Source: Toxotes chatareus
Taxonomy: Eukaryota; Chordata; Actinopteri; Toxotidae
DNA: 64,000 nucleotides
Reading direction: 5' to 3'
Assembly: GCA_016801885.1 (NCBI GenBank)
Contig: CM028897.1
Span: 18,225,501-18,289,500 of the forward strand
Below are positions 24,030 to 36,803 of this stretch, one piece after another; position 1 is the first letter of the stretch, and each line of letters opens with the position of its first letter. A program made the translations under genes and the position numbers. The notes beneath the pieces were generated by a model. It saw only the letters and a program-made list of their open reading frames with translations, was not told where the DNA came from and did no database searches.

Positions 24030-25635
24030 ATATAACGCGAACACAGTGATGAATACCTCATGTCAAAGTTTTTGCTCTTGCATCATTATGTCCGTGTGTG
24101 TGTGTTGCTCAGAGATATTGGACAGCAACAGAGTAGACAGTCATAACAAACAGTGAAACCATGGTTATGGAGAGGACAGCCAGCTGAAAAAGACACACTT
24201 CTTCAAAACACTCCAACACTCCACACCCACAGAGCTGCAGTCTCATTAGAAGAACTCTCACACACACACACTCCACAAACACAGGGTGCAAACACAGATA
24301 CTGTGGACATGCATAAATACGTTCATGTCCAAACCCCCCACACAAATGAAATGCATGCTTAAATGCACTAATAAAAAGTACACACACTCCCACACATGCA
24401 TTCAAAAACACATAAACCCTCTGTCTCTCCCTGTACACTTCAGACATAGCTGCGGTAATGTCAAACACTGCAATGACTGCAGGTTAATTGAAGTCACTGT
24501 CAAAGCATCTCACAGCACCCATAGCTGTTTCTTGTGTTCTACCAGCCTAGATCTGCCAGAAGGAAGGACAGCATCTGCACCGTAAACTGAAACATAGGAC
24601 AAGAATCTTCACCGGCTGAAAACCATGTCATTTTAATAGTTCTGTGGAAATCTGAAAACAAATTTTCAACACAGAAGCAAAACTTCTCTGGAAATGCTGA
24701 AGGCAAGCAATCTTGAAAAAACAAACAAACTAATAAATAAAAATGTGTTATTATAAAGTCAAAAATAAATGTTATTTAAAATGTTGAGCCCTTGGGGAGT
24801 TTGAGAGGCTGTTTTCTGTGTATATGCCAGTCAGGATTTTGGGCTTCCTCAAAAAGATAAAGCTAAAAACTTGGAATGCAAACTGAAAAATAACATCAAC
24901 AAGTGGATTACATAAACCAGAGAAACTCACCATTTCATCAGCAGTAAACATGTATGACAAGCGCAGCCAATGATGGACTGCAATTTCAAGAGTGAGCAAA
25001 ATATAAGAGCTGAGTGTGTAACAACAGTATTGTATGTATGTAAGTAAAATGTACAGGTCATGGAGAAATAATTGCAGACAATGAGCAAATGCAAGTTTTA
25101 CATTCAACTTTGCCCACTTGACAAACAAAAAAAATCTTAACTCAAAGTCAAGGTGTTTACAAGATGTTTCCAGGGATTTCAGCCAAAGGATGGAGCATGC
25201 TTAGGTGTCCACCTTGAAATTAAGCAAAAGCTCCAGAAAACTCTAGATGGAGACTTTTAACTTTTAACAAACTACTAAAAAGAGCTGAAATCCTAATGTC
25301 AGCCATCAGCTAACTGCTGTTACACTATCATCTGTAACTCAGCGCAATTTATCATTTAGCATGACTTCATTGCTTCTTATAAAAGATAAAATGTGTTGCT
25401 GGGGTGTACTGTTGTGAGATATCTACTATCTACTTCAGCAGTTGCTCTTATGTTTAGAAACCTTTGCGATCTTAAAGTAACCCACACCTGGCAGCACATG
25501 TACATGCATCATCATGACTTGTTTTTTTTTTCCTGTATCCACCAATGTTAAGCTCCAGTGATTTCATCTTTTGAACTATTGCCCTAATATTTTCTGTTAC
25601 ATTGCTTTTTTTGCTGTTATAGTCTCTTTGACATT

Positions 25636-25922
25636 TTAGCATGCTAACAATTGCTAATAATAAAAATACATATTACAACTGAGGCAGATGAAAATGCCAT
25701 TAATTGTATTTTTAATTTTATCTTCAAAGAAAAAAAATAGAATTTTAATGGTACTACATAAGGGATAACCAAAATGTTATGACAATTTATCCAGAGAGGA
25801 ATATGAATGTTTCTCTACCTAATTTTATGGCAGTCAGTTGTTGAGATATTTCAGTCTGGACCAAAGTGGTTGACCTACCCATTTAACATATCCCTAGAGA
25901 AATGCTGTTAGTGTAGCTAAAA
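25636..25922 (+). repeat. Interspersed repeat, GCTAAC-rich family, copy 1
   Basis: The stretch contains, in the expected order, TTAGCATGCTAACAATTGC, a degraded ACTGAGGCAGATGAAAATG, TTATGGCAGTCAGTTG, TTGAGATATTTCAGTCTGG, ACCAAAGTGGTTGACC and CCCTAGAGAAATGCTG. This order matches a widespread fish repeat I know by pattern but cannot name. It shares motif order with the copies at 41,261, 46,631 and 52,732. Confidence 0.7.
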
Positions 25923-26460
25923 CTTCATCTCATCTATTTCTAAAAAAAAAACTGATTGCACTGGCTTTGGAGAAAACAGAACCAACCCAACCCAAAGTTA
26001 ACATCACAGTCCACTCTGTCCACTCTCCTCTGCTTGTCATGTGTATCCTGAAGGGGTATTGATCGTTCCCTGTTAACATGCCCCAGTAAATGTCAAAGTT
26101 CAGGGACAGCTAAAAGGCACAATGACTTTGTAATTGCAGTGTCTATGCACAAGCAAGCGTGCACGTTTAAAAAGGTTAGATATATTCATATTCCAAATAT
26201 GACAGTGAAGGTAAAAGAAGAGACTGCATGTGTGTTTTTAGGGGAATTATTCACAGTCTGCTGATTATCTGTTTTCTCTCCCCCGGCAAAAATTGGGCTG
26301 ATCTTATCCTCATGGGAGAGGAAAAGGGAATAATGTCACTGCTCTTCTTAACGTGCTGAGCTGTTATATATCTATCTTGAGAAAGACTAAGTCCAGGGTA
26401 AAGACAACTTTTAAATAAGGGAGTTTATTTTGTTCCATCATGAAATACATTTACATTACA

Positions 26461-26481
26461 GAAAGGAAAGGAAAGGAAAGG
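26461..26481. repeat. GGAAA short tandem repeat
   Basis: Four consecutive GAAAG units are visible. Confidence 0.9.
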
Positions 26482-27211
26482 CCCTTAGCCCTGTTAGCTT
26501 ATAGCTGTTACTCAGTGCCTCCCCAAATTTCTTTTCCCTTTTCTCTTCCTCGCTCCCTCTCTCTCTCTCCCTGGCAGTGAGGATGGAAAACAGTGTGCTG
26601 GACTGGAAGTGCTCTCTGAAAGTAGACCTGTTGTCTTGGCTCTCATCGATCTGTCCCCAATTCCCCTCCTCCTTTCCACCCCCATTTCTTCACTTTCACA
26701 TTTCTTCTTGTGCCATCCCTCCCTCCAGGTCCACAAATGAGAAAGGCGATAGTTTCCTTTTCTTTCTCAAGCGTTTCCCTCTCTGTTCCTCGACGGTAGC
26801 ACTAAAATTACTTTGGCAGGAGTTGTAGCAGGGTCTGTCTCCATGCATTTGTCCTGCATTATTAAAGTAGACTCTTTGTTTTTGAATGTTATCCAGCAGA
26901 GTCAAATCAGGAATGTTGTAAAACTACACTCTCATGTCAGTCTAACCTCTCTCATAAATCAAAGAAATGTCCCTTTATTGACCTCCCTCTGTCTTTTGAC
27001 ATTTGTAATCCTGTTGATCCTATGTCCGGTATCTATTTCAAAGTTATCGTGTTATTAATTAATAATTTTACCTTTTCATAGAAAAACTAAAATATTCTGG
27101 TGTAATAAGCAGTACCATAGGTTTATGTTATGGCCATCAGCTTTAATTAGTTCATCCTTGTTTCTAAGAAGTCGTGTTTGGTCCCTTGTTTTGTTTTTTT
27201 GGCCCTGCACT

Positions 27212-27420
27212 CGCCTATTCATTCGCACCAGGCAGCTGTTTCCAATGAAAAGCTCAAGTAAAGCTCTAGAAAAAATATCCAGCACCAAACACCAGACAAA
27301 CAACGTTAGTAACTGGTAACATAGTGATGCATTTAGCATTTAAAGAGCCAAATATTTCTCTGAAGAAGTTGGTGGGAACCAAAATGGAGCTAAAAGGTGA
27401 GTGAATATTGGGCTTTCACT
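27212..27420 (+). repeat. Interspersed repeat family 2, copy 1
   Basis: Segments GGCAGCTGTTTCCAATGA, CCAGCACCAAACACCAGACA, AACATAGTGATGCATTTAGC and AAAGAGCCAAATATTTC occur in order, followed by GAGTGAATATTGGGCTTTC. The same order, diverged, is present at 48,853-49,025. Homology between the two is clear by eye; the element class is unknown. Related sequence probably continues to about 27,660. Confidence 0.65.
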
Positions 27421-28698
27421 CACCAGGTGGCCAGAAACACCACCCAAAATGAATGCTGATGTTGCTCTGTATCTCCTAGGAGGTGTAGATAGCTCACTGC
27501 TCGCTAACAAGTTCACCATGTCAGCTAAAAACGTGACATAATTTGTGTTGTGTTCACAGCTTGTTTCCACTGCCCCCAGGTAGACCAAAGTTATTGCAGG
27601 TCTAACATTTTTGTGATTATCTGAGAGTCCCCTCAAGCTTTTCACCATTCATCTGTTTCATTCAGAACATTAAAGTGACTAAAGTGTAATTTTGCATCTC
27701 CATGTAAATTACCCTGTTTCCCCTACCTATTTCTGGAGAATGTTAAACAAGTGCACAATAACTTTATAATTGAGGTCACTGCAGAAAATTAAAAAAAAAA
27801 AATACAACATATGTTTTTACTATAGTTATAGGTTAGATACACTCAGATGTTGTGGGCTTTATATTTAGATTTACCCCCAGGAAAAAATAAATTTAGCACT
27901 GTGACAGTAGTTGCCGTTTTTAGCTTCTGTTTGCTGTTAAGCAGTTAGCAACAGAGTTTTAAGTTCTGTGGTTGGATGTTTCTGACAGACGTGCTCCTCG
28001 GGAGTCACAGCTGACTGTCCACAGGCTTTGACTTTTTATCAAGGAAACCAGATATTTTCTAACATAACTGTTCATCTTTTGTACTGATGATTCAACCAGG
28101 AGGTATTCAAGCCCATCCAGGCCTTGAAATGCTCCAACTGCCTGTCAACTAACATTGTCTAAGCCGAAAATGAAAGAGACTTTTATGTCCAGAACCCTGG
28201 GCATCAAGGTCTATAATACACACACAGACATCCACACAGTCGGCTGGTTCATATCGAGTTATCACTCTTCTTCATGCCTGTGTGCTTGTGTGTGTGTGTG
28301 TGGGTTAAAAACTTGTTTTGCGTTGTAATGCACTGGCTGACCTCCCTCTTATTTTCTGACATCATAAAAGGACATGGCCGCCCTCATGTCATTAAATAAG
28401 GACAGAAGCTTTGCACAAGACATCATATAAGGACAGAGTGGGTAAAAAACGGGAGCTCTGCCAACATCATCCTCTGCCTGCCAGAGCTACACACACACAG
28501 TAAAATCGGCCTACACACTCACACAAAGTGCTGTATCATGAATGTATACACACAGTGACAGCCAGCTTCACATCCAAACCAAATAAACACGCATTTCACT
28601 GATTTGTGAACAAGTGCATGACTATGACGTCTCAATATAAATAACTAGCATTAATAATTCATCTGTATAGTAAATAGTACCAGACTGATGACCTGTCC

Positions 28699-28728
28699 GT
28701 GTGTGTGTGTGTCTGTGTGTGTGTGTGT
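28699..28728. repeat. GT microsatellite
   Basis: An interrupted (GT)n run is visible. Confidence 0.95.
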
Positions 28729-28828
28729 CAGCATAGTAACTGCAGGAGCTGTTTGATCCTCATTGACCCTCTCTGCTTGCTTCCTCCCTCCTCAACACTT
28801 CCTGGTTAGAGCTTTCTGAGCAGGTAGC

Positions 28829-28864
28829 ACACACAGACAGACACACACACACACACACACACAC
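28829..28864. repeat. CA microsatellite
   Basis: A (CA)n run with two CAGA interruptions is visible. Confidence 0.95.
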
Positions 28865-31403
28865 TGCCATCTGCTCACAGCTCACACACCTACAAACACA
28901 CACAAACGGTCACACATTTATGCACTGACACACCCACAGTCACATATCTGGAAGTAATTCATCACAATTAGAGTTACATGTACATATTATAATGCACATA
29001 TACTGTAATACTGAGAGCACACTTGACAACATGTTTACATATTCGCACCCTCTTATGATGCGTTTGTATAACTCGATAAACATGTTGGTTTACAATGTGT
29101 TAAACGCAGCTGTAGCTTTCAAACACTGCACTATATTTTCGAAATGAAATGTCAGCCAACTTTCATAAAACATTTAGAGAGACTCAAAAGTGATAGATCA
29201 AATGTGCAGCACTGCTGGAACTCAGTGTCCCGCCAAAGAGCGAGTCCAGCCAGGAATGGCGTAGCGGCGGGAATTGGGGTAATTCTGGTGTTAGTTCCAC
29301 ATCTGCTGCTGTTTCCATTCAAGCAACCAACGCTCAGATGGAAACAGGTCATCCTAAACAGGACGGCAACTAAAATCTATAACTTGATATATTTTGAATA
29401 TAAGACTGTTTCCCTTTTTATAATGTTAATAGAGAGACTTGTGGGATTGTAAGGAATTTTATTCTGTACCTGCTTCCAGCACACACATGCAGACATACAT
29501 GCACAGTATGTCCAGATGCACACGCCACACACTGAATTACTTCACTGTTCTGTAGCCTGCCGCAGCAGAACTCTGGGAAAATACCGATTTCATGATGTTG
29601 CTGCAACCCCTCAGCCTGCAGCCTGACTCTGCTGCCTTCATTCCACGCACACACACACACGCACACAGAATTAGGGAGCACTGGGTTGCATGGAGGTGGT
29701 TGCTAGGCAACAAGCATCCTCTAGCTCTTCCTACACATGGAGAAGTGTACACACATCCAAAACACAAGGATTCAGAATCACATGCGCATACACAAATGCA
29801 AACACACACACACACACAGGAAGACATTCACATTACTGTAATGAGAGCGGTGGCAGTGTGAGAGTGTGACATCTTTATTTCCAGTTGAACTGTCTAAAGC
29901 AGCATCTGCTCTCCTCCAGAGAGACTCCGAGTGAACAAATGAGACTTCATGGAGACTCCTCTATTCAGACATTCAGCTGACACCTGTACCCAGACCAGCT
30001 GAGCTCAATGCAGTCAAACAGCTTCAGCTTATTACCACTGTTAACTCATTAATTACCGAAAGTACAGATTATCTATTCTCGCTGCCGACCCTTATGGGAT
30101 GCTGGTAGTAAACGCACTAATTGTGTATTTTAACATCTCTCCAACAGCCTGAGTCTCATTTTGCAGGAAGCCCTGCGTAAATCAAAGCAAAGCAAAAGGG
30201 AGCACCAAGCCATTAAAACAGAAGGCACTGCAATTATAATCATAGACAGCAAAACAAAACACAAACACATTAACATAAACTACTGAGACAGCAGGGATAA
30301 ACAGCAGCCTTCATGGTACAAATGAGTGATTCTAAATTAGGTTTTTGTTGTGGATCATTCCAGTCAAACACAGCTTAAAAAAACATCTTTCCATAGTTGT
30401 GCAGTGATTTGTGAAGTGTTTGGGACATGATATGCATCAAAAATTAAAGATGTCTGAGATACAAACAGACTCTGAGTTTGTTTTTTTGTTTTTTTAAAGA
30501 AATCTTCAAGTGTATCATTCATATATTTCATCCCTTAATTCAAGTTCATGCCTTAATTTTGAACTTGCAAAAAAATCTTAGATCTAAATCTTAGACTAAA
30601 GTACATGAGAAATGAGGACCGTGTTCTCTCCTTCACTGAGTCCAGACGATTTCTTTGATTGACAGCTGCATTATGGGAAAGCGACAGTCAGTAATTGCAC
30701 GCTGTCGGACTGGACAACATCACATGATAGATGCATCGCAACACATAAATACAGAGCTGGAATCCCACGTGCATGCAGCGTTGAACAAGTAAACACAACA
30801 ATATCATAAACACATGTACAAGCAAAAGAGTGTATGCAGCCAGCACGCACAAGAACGTGCACACACAAATACACACAGATGAGCATTGTTCAGAGTGTGC
30901 CACAGGAAGTCAGAGGTGCAGCCAGTTGAATTCATTTACTATAAATACACACATCATACCCTCACAACTCTACACACACACACACACAAACACACAATTA
31001 CAATTACACTCTGAGAAGCACCTCTGAGCGCTCCCTCACACACGTGTGATCCTGCCACATCTGTTTCTGCGGCCCCCAACAGTGGAGGGAGGATCACAGT
31101 GGAGGAAAAAAACACAGGATGGAGGACGAGGGAGGGAGGGAGGACAGTTGAGTTAGTATGTGTGTGTGAGAGAGACACACTGACTCCCAGATGAAGCCAA
31201 CAGACCAACCCATCCTTCTTATTCTATTACCTGATCAAATACTCCCATTTCCTCTGCATCCTCTTCTCTGAGTCTCCTCCTCCTCACTTCCCCTCCCTCC
31301 TTACATCTTTCCTCCCATCCATTTCCTTCTGTCCTCCCTCACCTACCATCTTCCTGCCTGCTGCTACCCTTTGTCTCTCTCTTCCTGTTACTTACTTTTG
31401 GTC

Positions 31404-31500
31404 TATATACGCCATGTGGTCAAAAGTATGTGGGCACCATTTGGAATGAGGGCCTGTCTCCCAGCATCACATGTTAAATGATTATATATAGGTGTAAAGT
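31404..31500 (+). mobile_element. Fragment of a fish DNA-transposon-like repeat
   Basis: ATGTGGTCAAAAGTATGTGG followed by GCACC is very close to the terminal motif (GG.CAAAAGTAT.TGG.CACC) of a non-autonomous element common in fish. The sequence after it no longer follows the remembered pattern, so only a terminal fragment is claimed. Confidence 0.45.
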
Positions 31501-33440
31501 TTGGTCTTGACAAAAACACGAGATGAGTTTTCAGTTCCAGAGCAGCTGATCAGTGTTAGAGCTGTCACTCTGAGTAATGTGAGTGAATGAAAAAAACAAA
31601 AACCAAAAAAAACCAAAAGGAAAACGCCATCATCAATGGGGCTTCGATACTGTGATTCACCATGGCAACGGGTAAATAAAGAGCAGAGCCTCCATTTCAA
31701 TCCACTGGAGCCAGAAAGATTAATGTGTGGCAATACTCTTTTATCTTTACAAAAAAAGAAAAACAACAGCACCAGTGAAAGAGCCTGAGTCAGAGAAAAG
31801 AGTCAATACGTTAACACCGTTACATTTTATTCAGTGTGCTCCACTCAGACACATCATTTAGCAGACTTTAATTTCCTTAATGGAGGCTAAAGTGCTGAAA
31901 CCCTACTGTTTGTTAGATTCAAGTTTTAAATCTATTTATTCAGCTGGAATCTGATGGAGACAAAGTACTGCTGGCAGCAGAAGATGAAAACGTATATCAA
32001 ACAGATACGACATAAATTTATTTATAGATCTATGACTGTAACCTCGCAGTCTGACCCAGCAGCAGTCTAAGGATTTTGATGATTCACAGACACAAAAAAA
32101 GCATATAGGTTTAAACTGAGAGTAAATTTTAAGATGTCTATTTTACATTTAAAAATCTTGCACAGCAGCATTTAATGACTGTATTTCAACAGGTAGTAAA
32201 TTTAAATATAGTAACTGAAATGTTAAAACAGCTTGAGACTATGCACAGCCTTTAGTCAAACACTTACTCTGATGACTGACTGATCATGAAAGAGGTAATG
32301 TTAGTAAAGCCTGGTCTTGGGTAACAAACTACTGTGAAATCAGGATTCTGATCTTCTCCCAACATAAACTTGTGCAAATTAATGTGCTCTGATGCGCTTT
32401 GATATCAGCTTTGTAATTGAGGAAACGACACAGACTGTCAGGCAGGAGGGGAGGAGAAACTCCGGGTTCGCAGAAGAAAAGCTGGCAGCAAAAAGGTTAG
32501 GTTCACAGAGTAAGTTACCAAGGTAACGGCCCTCATCTAATTCAGCTAAGTGGAGATGTATGGCACAATAAGGAGCATGCATGTCAGTGTCATCTTACAG
32601 CTTCCCTCTATGTTGTAAAGTAACCTGTGTGATGTATCTTGTTTTCCCAAGGTAGTAGCACAACTTCTCCATCACCCTCAAGAGCCTGCAGGTTTAATGG
32701 GTCATCCCCGTCTAACATACAGCGTTATTATATTCCTGTGCATGTGTGTGAGTGTGTTTGTGTCTGTTTGCACAACAGTTGGCAAAGAGCACAGGACAGG
32801 ATGATGAGTAGTGATTAGTTCCGAGCTGCCAATCCATATTTGCTCAGCTGTGCACACACACACACACGCTGCCATAAATGTGACTTCAGAAGCAGGTTAA
32901 CAGGAAGTGCGCTGATTGAATTAGAGAGGAGAAACTATCAAAATGGATACATGACCATCAGAGAGAAAAAGACAGAGATGGATAAAAAAAAGTAAAGACA
33001 CTGGGACAGGAAGCACCGACACAGGAAGTGGTTATGAGACAAACCAATCAATGCAGGCAGACTGTAATGCACTGCATTACTGCTTTGTTGTTTAACAATA
33101 TTATGAATCTGCACTCACGTGCAACTAATGCATGTTGACAGCTTGATTTATGGATGTTTTCATCAGTGTCCATTAGTGAAATCTGCAACTTGTCCCAGTA
33201 CTTTCACAGTCGTTCAGCAAATCTTGTTTTTACTCAAGTTAAAACTTAACCGAACCAAACTGAAAGTGAAAACAGCCACTCTGTGGCAGTGCTTCTTATC
33301 TATGGCTGTTAACTGACTGTTAGACAGTCATAGCTTAGCAATCATTGCTAGGGACAGCAGCCATGTCAAGCTTTGGATTTGTCCACAGACTGAAGCGATG
33401 AGAATGGGGCTGCAGAGAGAGATACTCAAGCATTTACAGA

Positions 33441-33533
33441 GTTTGGAGGGTGGGGTCTTTAGTAGCTTTTCTAAAACCACAAATACATGAGCAAAACCGT
33501 AAGGAATGGTTAAAACACTGTGTTCATCTGGAA
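33441..33533 (+). repeat. Interspersed repeat family 3, copy 1
   Basis: TTTGGAGGGTGGGG, CTTTTCTAAAACCACAAATA and CATGAGCAAAACCGTAAGGA, then TGTTCATCTGG, align with a diverged copy at 56,846-56,936 that has the same block order. The element class is unknown. Confidence 0.65.
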
Positions 33534-33688
33534 ATGTAAGAGGCAACTGTTAGCAAATCTGGTAACTACATTAGTTACTAGGGTTATGTGGGGATAACTT
33601 AAGGCTTAGACTGAAGTTTACACACAAATCAGTACCAGCCAGCATTACACACGATAACGGTTCATTTGCCAAACACATTGGATGCATC

Positions 33689-34030
33689 AGAGCTGCTACA
33701 TAGAAAACTTATAATTGATCATATTTGATAATTGTATAATCTTTTCAGTCATATTTTGATCTAAAGTGCCAAATATTCTCAGGTATTAGCTTCACGAATG
33801 AGAAGATTTGCTGCTTTTCTTTGTCATATGTGACAGTAAATATCTAATCTTTAGCTTTTATAGTATTTATTGGAAAAAACAAGCAAACTGAAGACATCAA
33901 CATGGGCTAGAGAAATTATAAACTGTGATTTTTTTTTTCACAATTTTTCAACATTTTATAAACAGAAATGGTGAATGCAGAAAATAATTAGCAGAAAAAC
34001 TGATAAAATAATCATTAGTTGCCGCTTTAC
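33689..34030 (-). mobile_element. Short non-autonomous element with terminal inverted repeats, copy 2 (inverted)
   Basis: The right end reads GAAAATAATTAGCAGAAAAA then CTGATAAAATAATCATTAGT and TGCCGC, which is the complement of the start of this family (GCTGCAACTAATGATTATTT-like). The left end begins AGAGCTGCTAC. Interior blocks AAGTGCCAAATATTCTCAGG, GAGAAGATTTGCTGCTTTTC and GAAGACATCAACATGGGCTA are typical of the family. The orientation is opposite to the copy at 19,749. Confidence 0.65.
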
Positions 34031-35699
34031 ATAGCTAATAAGCCCAAACAGTGCTATATGTGAACAACCTTTTCCATGTCATTATAGAAGACCCCTTTGC
34101 AAAAATGAGTCAGCCGGACCCACAGACAACCCACCGCTTCATTTTCTAGATAGCTGAGTCAAAATCTGCCAGCGGCGCTTGTCATTTAGCCAGTAAAATC
34201 AGTGGTCAGTGGTGAGAGATGACAAACCTGCTTTTCTCTGCTTCCTCTTTCTGGAATAGGAAAGAATTACTAAGAATTTTTGAGTGGCACATGCTGTCAC
34301 TGTTATCACTGTAAATGACGTATGTGTTGTGCAAGAAAAGTAGCAAGGATAGTCACACAAATTGGGGCAGCGCTTACTGAACACTACATTTCTGCTCTAT
34401 CAATCCTCACTCGTGACCTTTTGTTTATAAGGAGTGAACTTTTTTCTCATTGTCAATGTCATTTCCATGTGTATTACAAAGACATTTGTTTTGTTGCTTG
34501 TTTTTCAAGCATTGTGCAACTCATATATTTTAAAAGTATAGGAGAAGTAAACCGGATTAGCATGTGATGGTGGTAGTAGTAGTAGTGCGTGGTGCACTCT
34601 ACTGTACACTGTAGGCTTTTACTAGGACAGTGGGTTTGTTTCCATTATAACCTGCTATTTATACACATAGTGAAACTCTAACCCTTGCTTTGACCACACA
34701 CACTCAAACACACTCAGCTCACCATGGGAGGCTGTCTCCATGGATACAAGAGTGCTCCTCGATTGAGCTCCTGCTGGAACAGGACAGGGAGCTGCACTCT
34801 TATTATCTAACCAACAGTATCTCCAACAGGCCGGCCCCATTGAAACTTCCCCACCACCAGTCGGAGCGGGAACAACTCTCATTTCACATCTCTGACACGC
34901 AGAATGAAGCAGTGCAATGGAGATAAGCTGAGCTGAACACAGAGCTGAGAGGTCAAACATGACATCTTTTTGACCTTGATGTTTTAAAACTATTCTACAT
35001 TTGAGCAGTTAGGGGGAGGGGCCAGGGGGCAAGGGAGCTATGGAGTTTATATAAAAATTCTAAGACACACTTAAGAGAACGAAGAATAAAGAAACAGCAT
35101 TGGCCAGTATAACAAATTTAACATTGATTCATAACAAATGTATCATTCATCTTTAAAACAGACGTGTCATATTCAGTATATCCATGTTTCAGATAATAAC
35201 AGTCAATTATTTAGGCAGAAAACAAAAAATGTGCCTTTTAATTGGATCATAACAAATCCCTCTGCTGGAAACAGCAGTGACCTCCTGTAAACAACTGTGT
35301 TACTGTCATTGTAACAGAAATAATGAGTCTGATGAGATATCTCTGTGTCACCCACAGCAGAACAGAAGCCTCACACAGCTGAAGAAATGAGAGACGTGTT
35401 TTTTTTTAATCATGGTTTCTATTAGAAGAGATGAGCATCAAGCACATCTGAAGTGCTTCAGGCTCCATTTGTTTATGACTGGCAGTGTACTCCATCATTT
35501 TCTTTCCTTTCCTTATATTCCAACAAGATCCTCATTAGAAACTTCTCGACTGAGCCCTAACAGAACAGGTCAAAGTGTAAGCTCGGAAGCGAGCGTTACA
35601 ACCGCTGACAGTCAGTCACCCCAGAGTTACCTAGCAACAGCTTTCTCACCAGTTATCAAGGTTATCTCCCTGATGGCTAACACGTTTGTCAGAGCTGCT

Positions 35700-35728
35700 G
35701 CACACACACACGCACACACACACACACA
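35700..35728. repeat. CA microsatellite
   Basis: A (CA)n run with one CG interruption is visible. Confidence 0.95.
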
Positions 35729-36092
35729 AAGCTATATGTCTGAAGGCCATGCACATCCCTGACAACAGGCAAGCATCTTTTCTTTATTTTTTATTCTAAC
35801 ATGGTTGTCTTGTCCACGTATTGCCATCATTCCTGTATCTGATGTTTATGCACTGCTCAAACATGATGGTTTGTCTGATTGGGAGCAACAATGTGCTGAT
35901 TAAATTTCATGGCAATCTTCCATTAGATTATGCAACATCCTTGGCTCAAAATTGGCATTTGACATTTTTGATTAACTCAACAAAGTCCACAGGCGAGTCC
36001 AAAATAGAGGCATGAATAGAGGCATGAATATGCTCAATGTATTTTCTACTCAGACAGAGCTGGTTAGTATAAAAAAGACAGAAAGGAGAGAG

Positions 36093-36803
36093 TAGAAGTT
36101 TTCAAACTGTGAGGCGTGTCTCCCCAGATAGGGGCAGGTGCTGCGGGGGGAAGCGCAAGGGGACACGAGACAGGAGGGACAGGTGCATGCCAGAAAAAAA
36201 CAACAGGAAGTTAGTTACTGTAAGTGGCCTGTTGATTTTTCCCACTTACCAACATGGTCCGTAGGTGGAGCAGCAACAGCAGCAGGAGGCAGTTAAGGTA
36301 CTTTAAAACCCTTAGTGCCTGATTGCCTCAATTTTCGTCAAATTTCACAGTTATAACTCATGATACACACATATTTTTAGATTCTGATTGGCTACGCTTT
36401 CTGATGACAATTGTCCCTGATATCCATTGCAAATAAACATCTGTAAACTTAGCTTAGAAATCAAAGAAATTTTATATAACTCCAGAACTCGCTTAGGAAT
36501 CATCACATTTTCATGGGTCTCTGTAAAGCACCTTGAGACAATTTGGATTGTGGAAGGTGCTATATAAATAAAATTGAACTGAACTGAATTCATAGCTAAT
36601 TTGGTATACTTTTAATGGTGCCACTTCGCCAAACTGTAAACAAACAGCGGGGACTAAAGCTGTAGCCCACAGCTACCTCCCTGACTCCATAGCTATGTTA
36701 TACTTCCTGTTTGACAATTAAGGCATCATGTGAGCACTTGCATGCTGTAAAAGGGCCGTTGTCTTGAGGTGGGGCCCACAGCGTCAAGCACTGAAAACCC
36801 CTG
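36093..36803. mobile_element. hAT-like non-autonomous element (711 bp) with nested insertion
   Basis: The left end reads TAGAAGTTTTCAAACTGTGA. The complement of the right end reads CAGGGGTTTTCAGTGCTTGA. The two ends share GTTTTCA at the same distance from the tip and resemble the CAGGGGTTTTCAAACTG-type terminal repeats of fish hAT elements. The 8 bp on each side, GGAGAGAG and GGGTAGAG, agree at six of eight positions and could be a decayed target-site duplication. No transposase frame is present. An L2-type tail at 36,521-36,591 lies inside. Confidence 0.45.
36521..36591 (+). mobile_element. L2-type LINE 3' tail
   Basis: CTGTAAAGCACCTTGAGACA, then GGTGCTATATAAATAAAATT and the tail TGAACTGAACTGAATTC, match the characteristic 3' end of fish L2/Maui-type LINEs (AAGCGCCTTGAGA..., GGCGCTATATAAATAAAATTG, then ATTGA repeats). 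The tail places the element in plus orientation. Only the 3' end is present. Confidence 0.75.

Larger units (their letters stand above)
20889..36092. other. Non-coding interval, probably upstream intron of the Caskin gene
   Basis: No exon with homology could be recognised on either strand in this stretch. It carries scattered microsatellites, several interspersed repeat fragments listed separately, and otherwise unique AT-rich sequence. Candidate open frames (for example 21,917-22,306 on the plus strand) have no family resemblance and no splice support. Assignment to the Caskin intron is inference from the exon at 20,837-20,888, whose upstream partner must lie at higher coordinates. Confidence 0.5.

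Noticed and set aside
24108..24470. 119-codon minus-strand open frame
   Set aside because: Mostly derived from CA-rich sequence; no conserved motif seen.
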